From positions 1,364,001 to 1,428,000 of the forward strand of contig NZ_AUHA01000002.1 in NCBI RefSeq assembly GCF_000422945.1: a DNA stretch of 64,000 nucleotides, written 5' to 3'. Position numbers and translations under genes: made by a program. Positions 18,322 to 27,582 of this stretch are shown here, in pieces (the first letter of the stretch is position 1; the number at the start of each line of letters is the position of its first letter). A model generated the notes under the pieces. The model was not told the DNA's origin and made no database searches. It saw only the letters and a program-made list of their open reading frames with translations. Origin of the DNA: Daejeonella oryzae DSM 19973. GTDB lineage: Bacteria; Bacteroidota; Bacteroidia; Sphingobacteriales; Sphingobacteriaceae.

Positions 18322-21300
18322 TTATACCAGTTCTAATTCTTTCGCTTGAGGTTTTTCGCCTGTTGATTCAGGTAATGGTTTATGTGCTTTAGACCAGTAA
18401 GAGTAAAATGCCGGAATAACCAGCAGTGTAAGAACCAAAGAAAATAAGGTTCCGCCAATGATTACAATACCCATACTCATTCTGCTTTTTGCCGCAGCAC
18501 CTAAAGAAAGTGCAATTGGCAGCGCACCCAGCGCAATGGTTAAACTCGTCATTAAAATAGGTCTTAAGCGGGCTACTGCAGCTTCGCGAATTGCTTCCTG
18601 CACAGATTTGCCCTGCTCTTTAAGCTGGTTGGCAAATTCAACAATTAGAATCCCGTTTTTCGTGACCAGTCCGATGAGCATAATTGTTCCGATCTGACTA
18701 AATATATTCCAAGTTTGACCAAATAACCAAAGCGATAAAAATGCTCCAGCTACTGCCATTGGCACTGTTAGAATAATAATAAACGGATCAATAAAGCTTT
18801 CGAACTGCGCCGCAAGAATTAAATAAACAAGCAGCAAAGCAAGACCAAATGCAAATAAGGTATTTGATGAACTTTCTTGAAAATCTCTTGATTCTCCACC
18901 CAGATCTGTAGAAAACGATTCATCCAACACTTTTTCTGAAGCCTTATCCATGGCGTCAATACCGTCTCCTATACTATAGCCCGGTGCAAGACCGGCGGAA
19001 ACTGTAGCAGCCATAAACCGGTTATTATGATATAATTGAGGTGGAGTACTGGTCTCTTCAATCTGTACCAGATTATCAAGCTGTATAAGTTCGCCCCGCG
19101 TATTACGCACAAATATGGAGGTAAGATCTAAAGGGTCATTTCGGTTTTCCCGGTCATATTGTCCAATTACCTGATATTGTTTTCCGTTCATATTGAAATA
19201 AGAAAACCGCTGACCGCTTAATGCAAACTGTAATGTTTGGGCAACATCTAAAACAGAAACACCTATATTTTTAGCTTTTTCGCGATCAATAGAAATGTTA
19301 ATTTCAGGTTTATTGAATTTTAAGTTAACGTCAGTTACGGTAAAAGTTGGATCCTGACTAATAGTTTCCATAAAAACCGGTAGTTTTTCTCTTAATTTTT
19401 CAAAATTAGGAGCCTGGATAATATAATTTACCGGCAGACCGCCACGTCTGCTAACCGAAATTGTGGGTTGCTGAATAACAAATGTTTTTGCTTCAGTATA
19501 ACCGCTTGTGATTTTAGTCAGCTTTTGAGCAATTTCAGCCTGAGAACGTTCACGCTCGCCCGGTTCTGCAAGCCGGATACGCATAAAGCCTGTATTTGCT
19601 GCACCAGATCCGGAAAAACCCGGAGATGTAACGGTAAGATTTATTCGTTTTTCGGGAAGAGAATCCTCTACCATCTGGGTAAGTTTCAGAATAAAATCAT
19701 CTGTATATTCATAGGATGCGCCTTCCGGAGCGGTAATGCTCACGTTTACTGCTCCACGATCATCAATAGGCGCAGTTTCTTTCTGAAGTACAAACCAGAA
19801 CAATGCAATTGCACCTATACAGGTAATTAATATAGGATATGCCAGCCAGCGTTTTTCCAAAAAGCTGTTTAATGAATCGGCATAGCCGCTAGTCATTTTT
19901 TCGAAATAGGGTTCTGTTGCATTATAAAATTTGGATTTTTTCTGATCTGCTTTCATTAAATAAGCATTCAGCATGGGGGTTAATGTTAATGATACAAATG
20001 CCGAAATGAGAACAGCTGCACCAATTACGACCCCAAACTCCCTGAACAGCCTGCCCACAAATCCCTCTAAGAATATCACCGGAAGGAAAACTGCAGCCAA
20101 AGTTATGGAGATAGAAATTACAGCCAGAAAAATTTCATTTGATCCTTTAATGGCAGCTTCAAAAGGAGAGTACCCTTCTTCCAGTTTCTTGAAAATGTTT
20201 TCTGTAACCACAATTCCATCATCCACCACCAGTCCCGTAGCCAGTACAATGGCAAGCAGGGTAAGTACATTGATTGAAAATCCAAACAGGTACATAATGA
20301 AGAAGGTTGCTATAAGCGAAACCGGAATATCAATTAATGGCCTGAAAGCAATACTCCAATCACGGAAGAAAAGATAAATGATCAGGATAACAAGAATGAG
20401 AGAAATAATGATAGTTTCTGCAACCTCGATTACGGAGCGCTTTACAAAAATTGTATTGTCTAAAGCGATATCCAGTTTAAAATCTTTTGGAAGATCAACT
20501 TTTAGCTGTTCGTATCTTTTGTAAAATTCTTTCGAGATATCTAGATAGTTTGCACCGGGTTGCGGAACAATGGCCATACCGATCATCGGTGTGCCCGATT
20601 GGCGCAGCATGGTTTCTTCATTTTCAGGTCCTAAAACGGCAGTTCCTATATCGCGTAAGCGAACAATATTATCGCCGGCACTTTGTATAATCAGATTATT
20701 AAATTCCTCTTCATTGGAAAGATTTCCGATTGTTTTTACAGAAAGTTCCGTTGCATCGCCGGAAATTTTTCCGGAAGGTAATTCCACATTTTCGCGGTCT
20801 AACGCATTTTTAACATCCAGTGAGGTAAGTCTGTAGGAAGCCAGTTTATCCGGATCGATCCAGATACGCATGGCGTATTTTTTCTGACCCCAAATTTGCA
20901 CATTACTTACTCCGGGTATGGTTTGTAAACGCTGGGCGATTACATTTTCTGCATAATCACTTAATTCCAGCTGATTTCGTTTATCACTCTGTACCGTCAT
21001 GGAAATGATGGCGTCTGAATTGGCATCAGCCTTGGATACAACAGGTAAACCATCAATATCTTTTGGCAATTGCCTTACCGCTTGCGAAACTTTATCCCGA
21101 ACGTCATTGGCTGCGTCTTCCAGATTTTTGTCCAGATTAAATTCAACAGTAATAGAGCTGGAGCCCTGGTTACTTGCCGAGCTGATGTTTTTAATCCCGT
21201 CAATACTGTTAATCGCTTTCTCAAGAGGTTCTGTAATCTGTGATTCTATAATCTCGGAATTTGCCCCGGGATAATTGGTTCTTACAGATACAATAGGCGG

Positions 21301-21423
21301 ATCTATAGACGGAAACTCCCGAACGCCCAGATAATTAAATCCAATAACCCCGAATAATACCAGTACGAGATTCATTACTATGGCCAGTACCGGCCGTTTA
21401 ATACTGGTGGTTGATATGCTCAT
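18322..21423 (-). CDS. RND-family efflux transporter permease (HAE1/AcrB type)
   Basis: This 1033-residue inner-membrane pump has the standard AcrB layout: TM1 at the N-terminus (VLAIVMNLVLVLFG), a periplasmic porter loop, TM2-6, a second loop and TM7-12. The proton-relay aspartates are visible in GLVVDDGIVVTEN and the relay lysine in GLVTKNGILIVEF. The porter loop contains the family motif YPGANSE. It uses the proton gradient to export hydrophobic compounds, together with the adaptor 54 bases upstream and the TolC-like channel downstream. Family knowledge indicates the HAE1 drug class rather than the heavy-metal class. The real substrate is not predictable. Confidence 0.95.
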   Translation of the reverse strand: MSISTTSIKRPVLAIVMNLVLVLFGVIGFNYLGVREFPSIDPPIVSVRTNYPGANSEIIESQITEPLEKAINSIDGIKNISSASNQGSSSITVEFNLDKNLEDAANDVRDKVSQAVRQLPKDIDGLPVVSKADANSDAIISMTVQSDKRNQLELSDYAENVIAQRLQTIPGVSNVQIWGQKKYAMRIWIDPDKLASYRLTSLDVKNALDRENVELPSGKISGDATELSVKTIGNLSNEEEFNNLIIQSAGDNIVRLRDIGTAVLGPENEETMLRQSGTPMIGMAIVPQPGANYLDISKEFYKRYEQLKVDLPKDFKLDIALDNTIFVKRSVIEVAETIIISLILVILIIYLFFRDWSIAFRPLIDIPVSLIATFFIMYLFGFSINVLTLLAIVLATGLVVDDGIVVTENIFKKLEEGYSPFEAAIKGSNEIFLAVISISITLAAVFLPVIFLEGFVGRLFREFGVVIGAAVLISAFVSLTLTPMLNAYLMKADQKKSKFYNATEPYFEKMTSGYADSLNSFLEKRWLAYPILITCIGAIALFWFVLQKETAPIDDRGAVNVSITAPEGASYEYTDDFILKLTQMVEDSLPEKRINLTVTSPGFSGSGAANTGFMRIRLAEPGERERSQAEIAQKLTKITSGYTEAKTFVIQQPTISVSRRGGLPVNYIIQAPNFEKLREKLPVFMETISQDPTFTVTDVNLKFNKPEINISIDREKAKNIGVSVLDVAQTLQFALSGQRFSYFNMNGKQYQVIGQYDRENRNDPLDLTSIFVRNTRGELIQLDNLVQIEETSTPPQLYHNNRFMAATVSAGLAPGYSIGDGIDAMDKASEKVLDESFSTDLGGESRDFQESSSNTLFAFGLALLLVYLILAAQFESFIDPFIIILTVPMAVAGAFLSLWLFGQTWNIFSQIGTIMLIGLVTKNGILIVEFANQLKEQGKSVQEAIREAAVARLRPILMTSLTIALGALPIALSLGAAAKSRMSMGIVIIGGTLFSLVLTLLVIPAFYSYWSKAHKPLPESTGEKPQAKELELV

Positions 21424-21477
21424 ATCAATAAGTTTAAATTGTTATCAATTAATCAACAATTGGTAAAACCATCGCCT

Positions 21478-22566
21478 TTAGTTCTTTAAGATATTAATCA
21501 TAACGGGAGTTTCGGGTTTTAATGACATCATTCCGGTAGTTAATACCGTATCTCCAATAGAAAGCCCCGAAGTAACTAATACCGATTTATCTGTACGTGT
21601 TCCGGTTTCAACCATAACTTCCTGCGCTTTACCCTGTTTGCTTATAAAAACTTTTTTGCCTTTTAAAACCGGGATAATAGCCTCGGACGGGATCAATATA
21701 GCATCCTGAACATTCGAAAGCGGAAGGTCAATTTTAGCAAATGATCCCGGCAGGATTTGTCCGGAAGGATTATCTGCCCTGGCTTTAATCTGCAATGTTC
21801 TTGTGGTCATTTCTATGCTGGGTTCTATAGCATAAATATTAGCCTTATAAGTTCTGGATGAACCGGCTACGGAAAAATTAAGTTTGGTATTAATTCCTAT
21901 CTGCCCGGCATATTTTTCTGGAACCGAAAGTAGAATTTTAACCGGGTTTATACTCACCAGATTGGCTACAGATGTAGTGGGTATAAGATATTCGCCTACA
22001 GAAACATTTCTTAAACCAATTTTTCCGCTGAAAGGAGCCCGTATTTGTGATTTGGATAATTGAGCTCTGATTACCTGCGTTTGAGATTGTAAGGAGCGCA
22101 AATCGGCAAGCGCCACATCATAATCTTCTTTGCTGATTGCTTCTTTTTCTAATAATAATTTTGCCCTGTATTCGCTTTGCGAAGCCAGATTTTGTTTTGT
22201 TAAAGCCTGCGACAACTGAGCCTGCAATTCTCTGTCGTTTATTTTTAACAGCAATTGTCCTTTCTTAACAAAGCTTCCTTCCTGAAAGTATATTCCGGTA
22301 ACCAAACCCGGAATTTCACTTCTTAGCTGAACCTGCTCATTTGCTTCTATAGAACCCGATACCGATAAACTGTTGGCAAAACTTTCGGCTTTAACAACTA
22401 TTCCATTCACTCGTGTGGCAGGTGATGGACCGCCTTTCCCCATCACATTTGAGCCGGGTTTACCGGCGCCTCCCTTTCCTGGTCCGCTTCCCTGGGTTAA
22501 GCGGTAGATTATAAGGGCGCTAAAAATTAAACCTAAAGTGATGTAAACAATGTGTTTAGTCTTCAT
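21478..22566 (-). CDS. RND efflux periplasmic adaptor (membrane fusion protein)
   Basis: The 362-residue adaptor has an N-terminal membrane anchor (about residues 5-24), a glycine-rich linker rich in GKGG, then the lipoyl, hairpin, lipoyl and beta-barrel order of HlyD/AcrA-like proteins. The lipoyl half-motifs are EGSFVKKGQLLLKI and IRAPFSGKIGLRNVSVGEY. It links the inner-membrane RND pump to the outer-membrane channel. It starts 8 bases after the MarR gene and is followed by the pump gene. The anchor is a plain helix rather than a lipobox, unlike AcrA. Confidence 0.93.
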   Translation of the reverse strand: MKTKHIVYITLGLIFSALIIYRLTQGSGPGKGGAGKPGSNVMGKGGPSPATRVNGIVVKAESFANSLSVSGSIEANEQVQLRSEIPGLVTGIYFQEGSFVKKGQLLLKINDRELQAQLSQALTKQNLASQSEYRAKLLLEKEAISKEDYDVALADLRSLQSQTQVIRAQLSKSQIRAPFSGKIGLRNVSVGEYLIPTTSVANLVSINPVKILLSVPEKYAGQIGINTKLNFSVAGSSRTYKANIYAIEPSIEMTTRTLQIKARADNPSGQILPGSFAKIDLPLSNVQDAILIPSEAIIPVLKGKKVFISKQGKAQEVMVETGTRTDKSVLVTSGLSIGDTVLTTGMMSLKPETPVMINILKN

Positions 22567-22574
22567 ATGGGATT

Positions 22575-23030
22575 TTATATTTTTTTATATTCTAAAAATA
22601 TTTCGTTCGGTTTACTGTCTGATAAATTTTCCTGAATAACAGAAATTACCTCGTAAAAAGTTTTTACTTGTTCCTTGCTTAGCGTCTTCATCGACTTCTG
22701 ATTTAAATCAGAAATTACTTTGCGGATAACTGGTATATCTGTACGGGCTTTTTCGGTAAGTTTTATCAATTGTTCCCTTCGGTCATTCGGATTTTTTTCC
22801 CTGATTACATATCCCTTGCCACATAAATAATCAAGGATGGTAACCATATAAGATTTATCAACCTGTAATAATTCACTTAATGCTTTTTGAGTAAGAGATT
22901 CTTTATGATCATCTATGAGCACCAATATATACTGATATTTATCTATAGATAAATGTGAAGCTTCTTTTGAAAATAAGCTTAAGTATTTTTTGCTGACCGC
23001 AATTAATGAATGTGTTAAAGGTTCTTCCAT
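22575..23030 (-). CDS. MarR-family transcriptional repressor of the RND operon
   Basis: The 151-residue winged-helix protein has a MarR core: the recognition region LSELLQVDKSYMVTILDYL and the wing with DRREQLIKLT. I use the ATG at 23030; the longer form would begin at a TTG at 23045 that lies inside a probable promoter box. It is the first gene of the efflux operon (8-base gap to the adaptor). By family, it should bind an inverted repeat as a dimer and release it when an aromatic or drug-like ligand binds. A matching inverted repeat lies just upstream (23068-23086), consistent with autorepression. Confidence 0.9.
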   Translation of the reverse strand: MEEPLTHSLIAVSKKYLSLFSKEASHLSIDKYQYILVLIDDHKESLTQKALSELLQVDKSYMVTILDYLCGKGYVIREKNPNDRREQLIKLTEKARTDIPVIRKVISDLNQKSMKTLSKEQVKTFYEVISVIQENLSDSKPNEIFLEYKKI

Positions 23031-23042
23031 AAACTGTAAATG

Positions 23043-23050
23043 CAAAGCTA
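23043..23050 (-). promoter_or_regulatory. Probable -7 promoter box of the marR-efflux operon
   Basis: On the minus strand this reads TAGCTTTG, an exact match to the Bacteroidota -7 consensus TAnnTTTG, and ends 12 bases before the ATG at 23030. A TTG at the expected -33 distance was not found, so only the -7 element is supported. Confidence 0.5.
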
Positions 23051-23067
23051 TCAGGATACTTCACTAT

Positions 23068-23086
23068 TAGTTGATTGTAGCAACTA
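23068..23086. promoter_or_regulatory. Putative MarR operator upstream of efflux operon
   Basis: TAGTTG and CAACTA form a perfect 6-base inverted repeat separated by 7 bases. The size and symmetry suit a MarR dimer site. It lies 38-56 bases upstream of the marR ATG and just upstream of the probable -7 box, where binding would block transcription. It also lies between marR and the divergent M61 peptidase gene. Confidence 0.6.
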
Positions 23087-23134
23087 TTTTACAGCTTTAT
23101 GATAATCACCTCTTTTAATACTGTCATTTAAATC

Positions 23135-23142
23135 TATTTTTG
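23135..23142 (+). promoter_or_regulatory. Probable -7 promoter box of the M61 peptidase gene
   Basis: TATTTTTG matches the Bacteroidota consensus TAnnTTTG exactly and ends 19 bases before the ATG at 23162. No TTG was found at the -33 position. Confidence 0.45.
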
Positions 23143-23161
23143 TGAAAATCAATATAAAGTC

Positions 23162-24982
23162 ATGACTTATAAATTCAAACATTTTATCGCTATACTCTTT
23201 ATGGCAGCAATTTCATCCTTAGCTAATGCTCAAACTAAAATAGCTTTTGAGGTATCATTTACCGAGCCTCAGGCGCATTATGTAGATGTTGAAATGGAAG
23301 TTTCCGGTCTTAAGAAAGATCAGGTTGATATAAAGATGCCCGTTTGGGCTCCAGGTTCTTATCTGATCAGAGAGTTTGCAAAAAATGTAGAAAGCTTTAC
23401 TGCAAAAAATGCAAAGGGCGAATCTCTTCCTTTAGAAAAAATTAATAAAAATACCTGGAGAGTTAATACTCAGAAGAATGGTAAAGTAAAAATCAATTAT
23501 CGTGTTTATGCTTTCGAAATTTCGGTGAGAACCAGCTTTGTTGATGCATCTCATGCGTTTCTATCTCCTACAGGTATTTTTATGTATGTGGATGGAATGA
23601 TCAATAATCCGGCTACAGTTACAATTAATCCTCATAAATCATGGAGTAAAATTTCTACAGGTTTAGAAACGGTAAAATCTAAATCGAATACATTCTATGC
23701 TGAGAATTTTGATATTCTTTTTGATTCGCCTATAGAAGTTGGAAATCAGGATGTTTTTGAGTTTAACGCCTCAGGCGTTCGTCATGAAGTGGCCATGGTG
23801 GGCGGCGGTAATTATGATAAATCCCGTTTAAAGAAAGACATGGCAAAAATCGTGGAAGAAGAAACGGCCATTTTCGGGGTGAATCCCAACAAGCATTATG
23901 TTTTCATTGTACATCATTATTCATCGGGCGGCGGTGGTTTAGAGCACTTAAACTCTACAGTTTTAGGAGCTTCCAGATTAGGGTATACAAACGAAAACAC
24001 TTATAAAAATTTCTTGGGATTGGTTGCTCATGAATATTTCCATTTATGGAATGTGAAACGTTTACGTCCGGTGGCTTTAGGCCCCTTTGACTATGATTCT
24101 GAAAATTATACCAGTAATTTATGGATAGCAGAAGGTTTTACGGCATATTATGATAATTTGGTGGTTAGACGTGCTGATTTTCATACTGCAGGTAAATATC
24201 TGAATGCTCTGGAAGGCGATATAAATCTGGTTGAAAACCAGCCGGGTACACGCATTCAGTCTTTAAGCGAATCAAGTTTTGATGCCTGGATTAAAGGGTA
24301 TCGTCCGAATGAGAATTCAAGAAACACAACGATCTCTTATTATAATAAAGGTGCTTTGGTTGCAATGGTTCTGGATCTGGCCATATTAAATTCTACAAAG
24401 GGCAGCAAAAGACTGGATGATGTAATGAAAGCTATGTACGAGGAATATTTCGTTAAAAAAGGTCGTGGTTACACCGATGCTGAATTTAAAGCAATGGCCG
24501 AAAAAATTGGCGGCATTTCGTTAAATAGCATTTATGATAAATATGTAAATGGCACCGTGCCTATTGACTACCAAACGTATTTGAGTTATGCCGGATTGAA
24601 AATAGTAGATGAAGGAAACGCAGCAACTGATCCATTTTTAGGGGCTTCGGCAACTTTAAAGGATGGTAAACTGATTGTAAATAACGTTGTCCGCGGAAGC
24701 GCAGCATGGGATTCGGGCTTAAATGTAAATGACGAAGTGATTGCAATAGATGGTTACCGCGTTAATGAGTTAGATAAAACTGTTGCTTCAAAAAAGGTTG
24801 GAGACAATACAAAAATTCAGGTTTCCAGAGATGGTGCTTTATTAGAGCTGCAAGCCAGAATTACACGTAATCCTGCTAAAAAATACCGCATTATGCAAGC
24901 AGAAAATGCAAGTGCAGAGCAAATATCAATCAGAAATAAATGGCTCAATTTGAAAGATGAAAATGTTATGGGTTCAAAATAA
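23162..24982 (+). CDS. M61 family metallopeptidase with PDZ domain (glycyl-aminopeptidase type)
   Basis: This 606-residue exported zinc peptidase has a signal peptide (to about residue 23, LANA). A beta-rich N-terminal domain is followed by a thermolysin-like catalytic domain with HEYFH (H290, E291, H294) and the downstream glutamate E324 in AEGFTAYY. The NVKRLRP stretch after the zinc site is typical of M61. A C-terminal PDZ domain (about residues 495-575, with GSAAWDSGLNVNDEVIAIDG) probably handles substrate binding. By family, it trims N-terminal residues, with a preference for glycine or alanine, in the periplasm. It is divergent from marR and convergent with the small OMP gene, sharing a long hairpin terminator. 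Confidence 0.93.
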   Translation: MTYKFKHFIAILFMAAISSLANAQTKIAFEVSFTEPQAHYVDVEMEVSGLKKDQVDIKMPVWAPGSYLIREFAKNVESFTAKNAKGESLPLEKINKNTWRVNTQKNGKVKINYRVYAFEISVRTSFVDASHAFLSPTGIFMYVDGMINNPATVTINPHKSWSKISTGLETVKSKSNTFYAENFDILFDSPIEVGNQDVFEFNASGVRHEVAMVGGGNYDKSRLKKDMAKIVEEETAIFGVNPNKHYVFIVHHYSSGGGGLEHLNSTVLGASRLGYTNENTYKNFLGLVAHEYFHLWNVKRLRPVALGPFDYDSENYTSNLWIAEGFTAYYDNLVVRRADFHTAGKYLNALEGDINLVENQPGTRIQSLSESSFDAWIKGYRPNENSRNTTISYYNKGALVAMVLDLAILNSTKGSKRLDDVMKAMYEEYFVKKGRGYTDAEFKAMAEKIGGISLNSIYDKYVNGTVPIDYQTYLSYAGLKIVDEGNAATDPFLGASATLKDGKLIVNNVVRGSAAWDSGLNVNDEVIAIDGYRVNELDKTVASKKVGDNTKIQVSRDGALLELQARITRNPAKKYRIMQAENASAEQISIRNKWLNLKDENVMGSK

Positions 24983-25002
24983 TCAGAGCTCTTTCAAATA
25001 TT

Positions 25003-25046
25003 ATAAAACAGGAAAAGCTGCCTTTTGGCAGCTTTTCCTGTTTTAT
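25003..25046. terminator. Bidirectional terminator with 20-bp perfect stem
   Basis: Two perfectly complementary 20-base arms (25003-25022 and 25027-25046) flank a TTTT loop. The arms begin with A-rich and end with T-rich sequence. The hairpin sits between the convergent M61 peptidase and small OMP genes, so it can end transcription from both sides. Confidence 0.9.
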
Positions 25047-25058
25047 TGAATGGCTTAA

Positions 25059-25538
25059 TTAGAAAGTAAAACGAACGGATAATCCCAATCCGCGGGCATC
25101 AAATTCTGTATAAGGTGTTACAACTAAAGCTGGTTTCCAGTCTAAAGAAACGTTAATAGGAGCTTCGTCAAATTTGTAATCAAGTCCTAAAACACCGTCA
25201 ATACTTGCCAGCAAATCGCTGTCATCATTTCTTTTGTCTTTTCTCTGTCCAAGAGTTCCACCGGCTCCGTAATAATATCTTAAACCCTGTGCATTTGCAA
25301 AAGGCTTGTGTACTTCGTAAAGTCCGGTCAAACGGAAATACGAATAATTACCGCGGCTTTGAAAATTCAGAATAAAATCAAGTGCATCCTGGTTATTAAC
25401 GAATGTCTTAAAAGTAACTCCATTGGCTTCTCCAAAACGTCCACCTAAAGCATTCTTGTAAGTTTGCTGTGCTTGTGATTCTGTTTGTGATAACAGGATA
25501 ATAAATGCTGTAATGCTTAGTAAAAGTAATTTTTTCAT
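25059..25538 (-). CDS. Small outer-membrane beta-barrel protein, function unknown
   Basis: The 159-residue protein has a clear signal peptide (LLLLSITAFIILLS...SQAQ, cut near residue 24). Alternating beta strands follow, and the C-terminus ends in LSVRFTF, whose terminal Phe is typical of outer-membrane barrels inserted by BAM. Strand-like stretches include YSYFRLTGLYEVHKPF and LRYYYGAGGTLG. About eight strands would fit the length. It stands alone between a shared terminator and a 262-base gap. I do not recognise a specific family. Confidence 0.75.
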   Translation of the reverse strand: MKKLLLLSITAFIILLSQTESQAQQTYKNALGGRFGEANGVTFKTFVNNQDALDFILNFQSRGNYSYFRLTGLYEVHKPFANAQGLRYYYGAGGTLGQRKDKRNDDSDLLASIDGVLGLDYKFDEAPINVSLDWKPALVVTPYTEFDARGLGLSVRFTF

Positions 25539-25800
25539 AATGTGTTTTTAATTCGTTGCTGAGTTTTCAAATACAATGCCAGAACGCCTTTTTATAAAGA
25601 GTGTTGCTTGCCTGCTGCTAAAATCCTGAATTTTGCAATTCGTTTAATTCGTTTTAGGATGAAATAAAATTCTTAAATTTTTTAACTGAAAGCCTATGGT
25701 TTTTACCGATGTTTAGCTTTTATACAGAGTTTCAATTTTGCTCAATTACTATTTTTAATTAAATTGGCGAAGAGCTGAAAATTCCAAATCAAAATACATT

Positions 25801-27582
25801 ATGGCTGCTATAACCCGGATATTTGATCTGTTAACACATTTAAAAGAAAATTTTTCTAAGGATGATATTATAGCCGGAAAACAGAACGGTAACTGGAAAA
25901 GGTATTCTATAACTGAGTTTTTGCAGGAAACAGATAATGTAAGCCGGGGATTGATCAGTATAGGAATTCGAAAAGATGACAAGGTTGCAATCATGTCAGC
26001 AAACCGCCCGGAGTGGAATATTTGTGATTTTGGAATTATGCAGATAGGAGCAACTCAGGTTCCAATGTATCCTACTTTATCCGATAATGACATCCGCTTT
26101 ATTCTTAAAGACGCGGAGGTTAAAGTAGTTTTTGTATCCACCAAAATTCTTTATGATAAGCTCAATAGAATTAAAGCAGAACTGAATATTAATTTAAGCA
26201 TTTATACTTTTGATGAAATTCCACTGACAAGCAATTGGCAGGATTTGACCAGTATTGGCCGAAAAAACCAGGAAATTGATTTAAACACTTACAAAGATCA
26301 GATCACTTCTGATGATTTACTCACTCTTATCTACACTTCCGGAACAACAGGAACTCCTAAGGGAGTGATGTTAACGCATGGGAATTTAGTCTCTAATGTG
26401 CTTTCATCCTGCGTCATGTATCCCAAAGGATTTTCAAAAGCTGTCAGCTTTTTACCCATCTCCCATATTTTTGAGCGGATGGTTATTTATATGTATATCT
26501 ACCTGGGCGTATCTGTTTATTATGCCGAAAGCATGGATACCATTGTAGCAGATATCAATGAAATAAAACCTCATGGATTTACCACCGTTCCGCGTTTGCT
26601 TGAAAAAGTATACGACCGTATTGTGGCGAAAGGTTCCGAGTTAACAGGAGTGAAGCATAAATTATTTTTCTGGGCTTTAAACTTGGGATTGCAATATGAG
26701 CTTGATGGTAAAAACGGATTTTTATATGAATTGAAACTCGGAATTGCCAATAAACTTATTTTTAGCAAATGGCGCCAGGCTTTAGGCGGAGAAATTATGG
26801 CGCTGGTTTCCGGTGGTGCGGCATTGCAGCCACGTTTGGCCCGTATTTTCTGGGCGGCCAAAATGCCGGTTCTCGAAGGATATGGATTGACTGAAACTTC
26901 GCCGGTTATTACAGTAAACGGATTAAATAAAGGTGATACTATGTTTACCACTGTGGGTAAAACCATAAAAGACGTGGAAGTTAAAATTGCTCCCGATGGA
27001 GAAATATTATGCAAAGGCCCGAATGTGATGAAAGGCTATTACAAGCGCCCGGATCTCACTGCGGAAGTAATTGATGAGGATAACTTTTTTCATACGGGAG
27101 ATATTGGTGAACTAATTGACGGAAAATACCTCCGTATAACTGATCGTAAAAAGGAGATATTTAAAACAGCAGGTGGCAAATATATTGCTCCGGTAAGCCT
27201 CGAAAATAAATTTAAAGAATCACTGTTCATAGAGCAGATAATTGTGCTTGGAGAAAATCAGCGTTTCCCTTCAGCATTAATAGTTCCTGCATTTGCCTGG
27301 CTTAAAGAATGGTGCGCCAAAATGGAGATTCCTTATAATTCCAATGCCGAGGTGATTAAAAATCCCAGGGTGCTAACAAAATTCCAGTTAGAAATTGATC
27401 ACTACAATCAGGACTTTGGAAATTGGGAAAAAATTAAAAAATTTGAACTCCTTTCTCAGGAATGGAGTATTGAAGGTGGCGAACTGACCCCTAAATTGAG
27501 TTTAAAAAGAAAAATAATTTTAGATAAAAATAAAGATCTGATTGAAAAAATATACCGCAATTCCGAGCATGTCGAAATATAA
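25801..27582 (+). CDS. Long-chain fatty acid--CoA ligase (AMP-forming)
   Basis: This 593-residue ANL-superfamily enzyme activates long-chain fatty acids to acyl-CoA through an acyl-adenylate. The P-loop YTSGTTGTPKGVML, the adenylate motif GYGLTETSP and the hinge/C-terminal motif RITDRKKEIFKTAGGKY are all intact. The length and sequence style match the FadD15/FAA1-like group. No signal peptide is present, so it acts at the inner face of the membrane. It overlaps the gamma-glutamyltransferase gene by 14 bases and lies 2 kb before the beta-oxidation operon it would feed. Confidence 0.93.
   Translation: MAAITRIFDLLTHLKENFSKDDIIAGKQNGNWKRYSITEFLQETDNVSRGLISIGIRKDDKVAIMSANRPEWNICDFGIMQIGATQVPMYPTLSDNDIRFILKDAEVKVVFVSTKILYDKLNRIKAELNINLSIYTFDEIPLTSNWQDLTSIGRKNQEIDLNTYKDQITSDDLLTLIYTSGTTGTPKGVMLTHGNLVSNVLSSCVMYPKGFSKAVSFLPISHIFERMVIYMYIYLGVSVYYAESMDTIVADINEIKPHGFTTVPRLLEKVYDRIVAKGSELTGVKHKLFFWALNLGLQYELDGKNGFLYELKLGIANKLIFSKWRQALGGEIMALVSGGAALQPRLARIFWAAKMPVLEGYGLTETSPVITVNGLNKGDTMFTTVGKTIKDVEVKIAPDGEILCKGPNVMKGYYKRPDLTAEVIDEDNFFHTGDIGELIDGKYLRITDRKKEIFKTAGGKYIAPVSLENKFKESLFIEQIIVLGENQRFPSALIVPAFAWLKEWCAKMEIPYNSNAEVIKNPRVLTKFQLEIDHYNQDFGNWEKIKKFELLSQEWSIEGGELTPKLSLKRKIILDKNKDLIEKIYRNSEHVEI

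Noticed and set aside
19468-20377. Plus-strand frames within the RND pump gene
   Set aside because: They have no start context, recognisable domain or signal, and the opposite strand encodes an intact pump.
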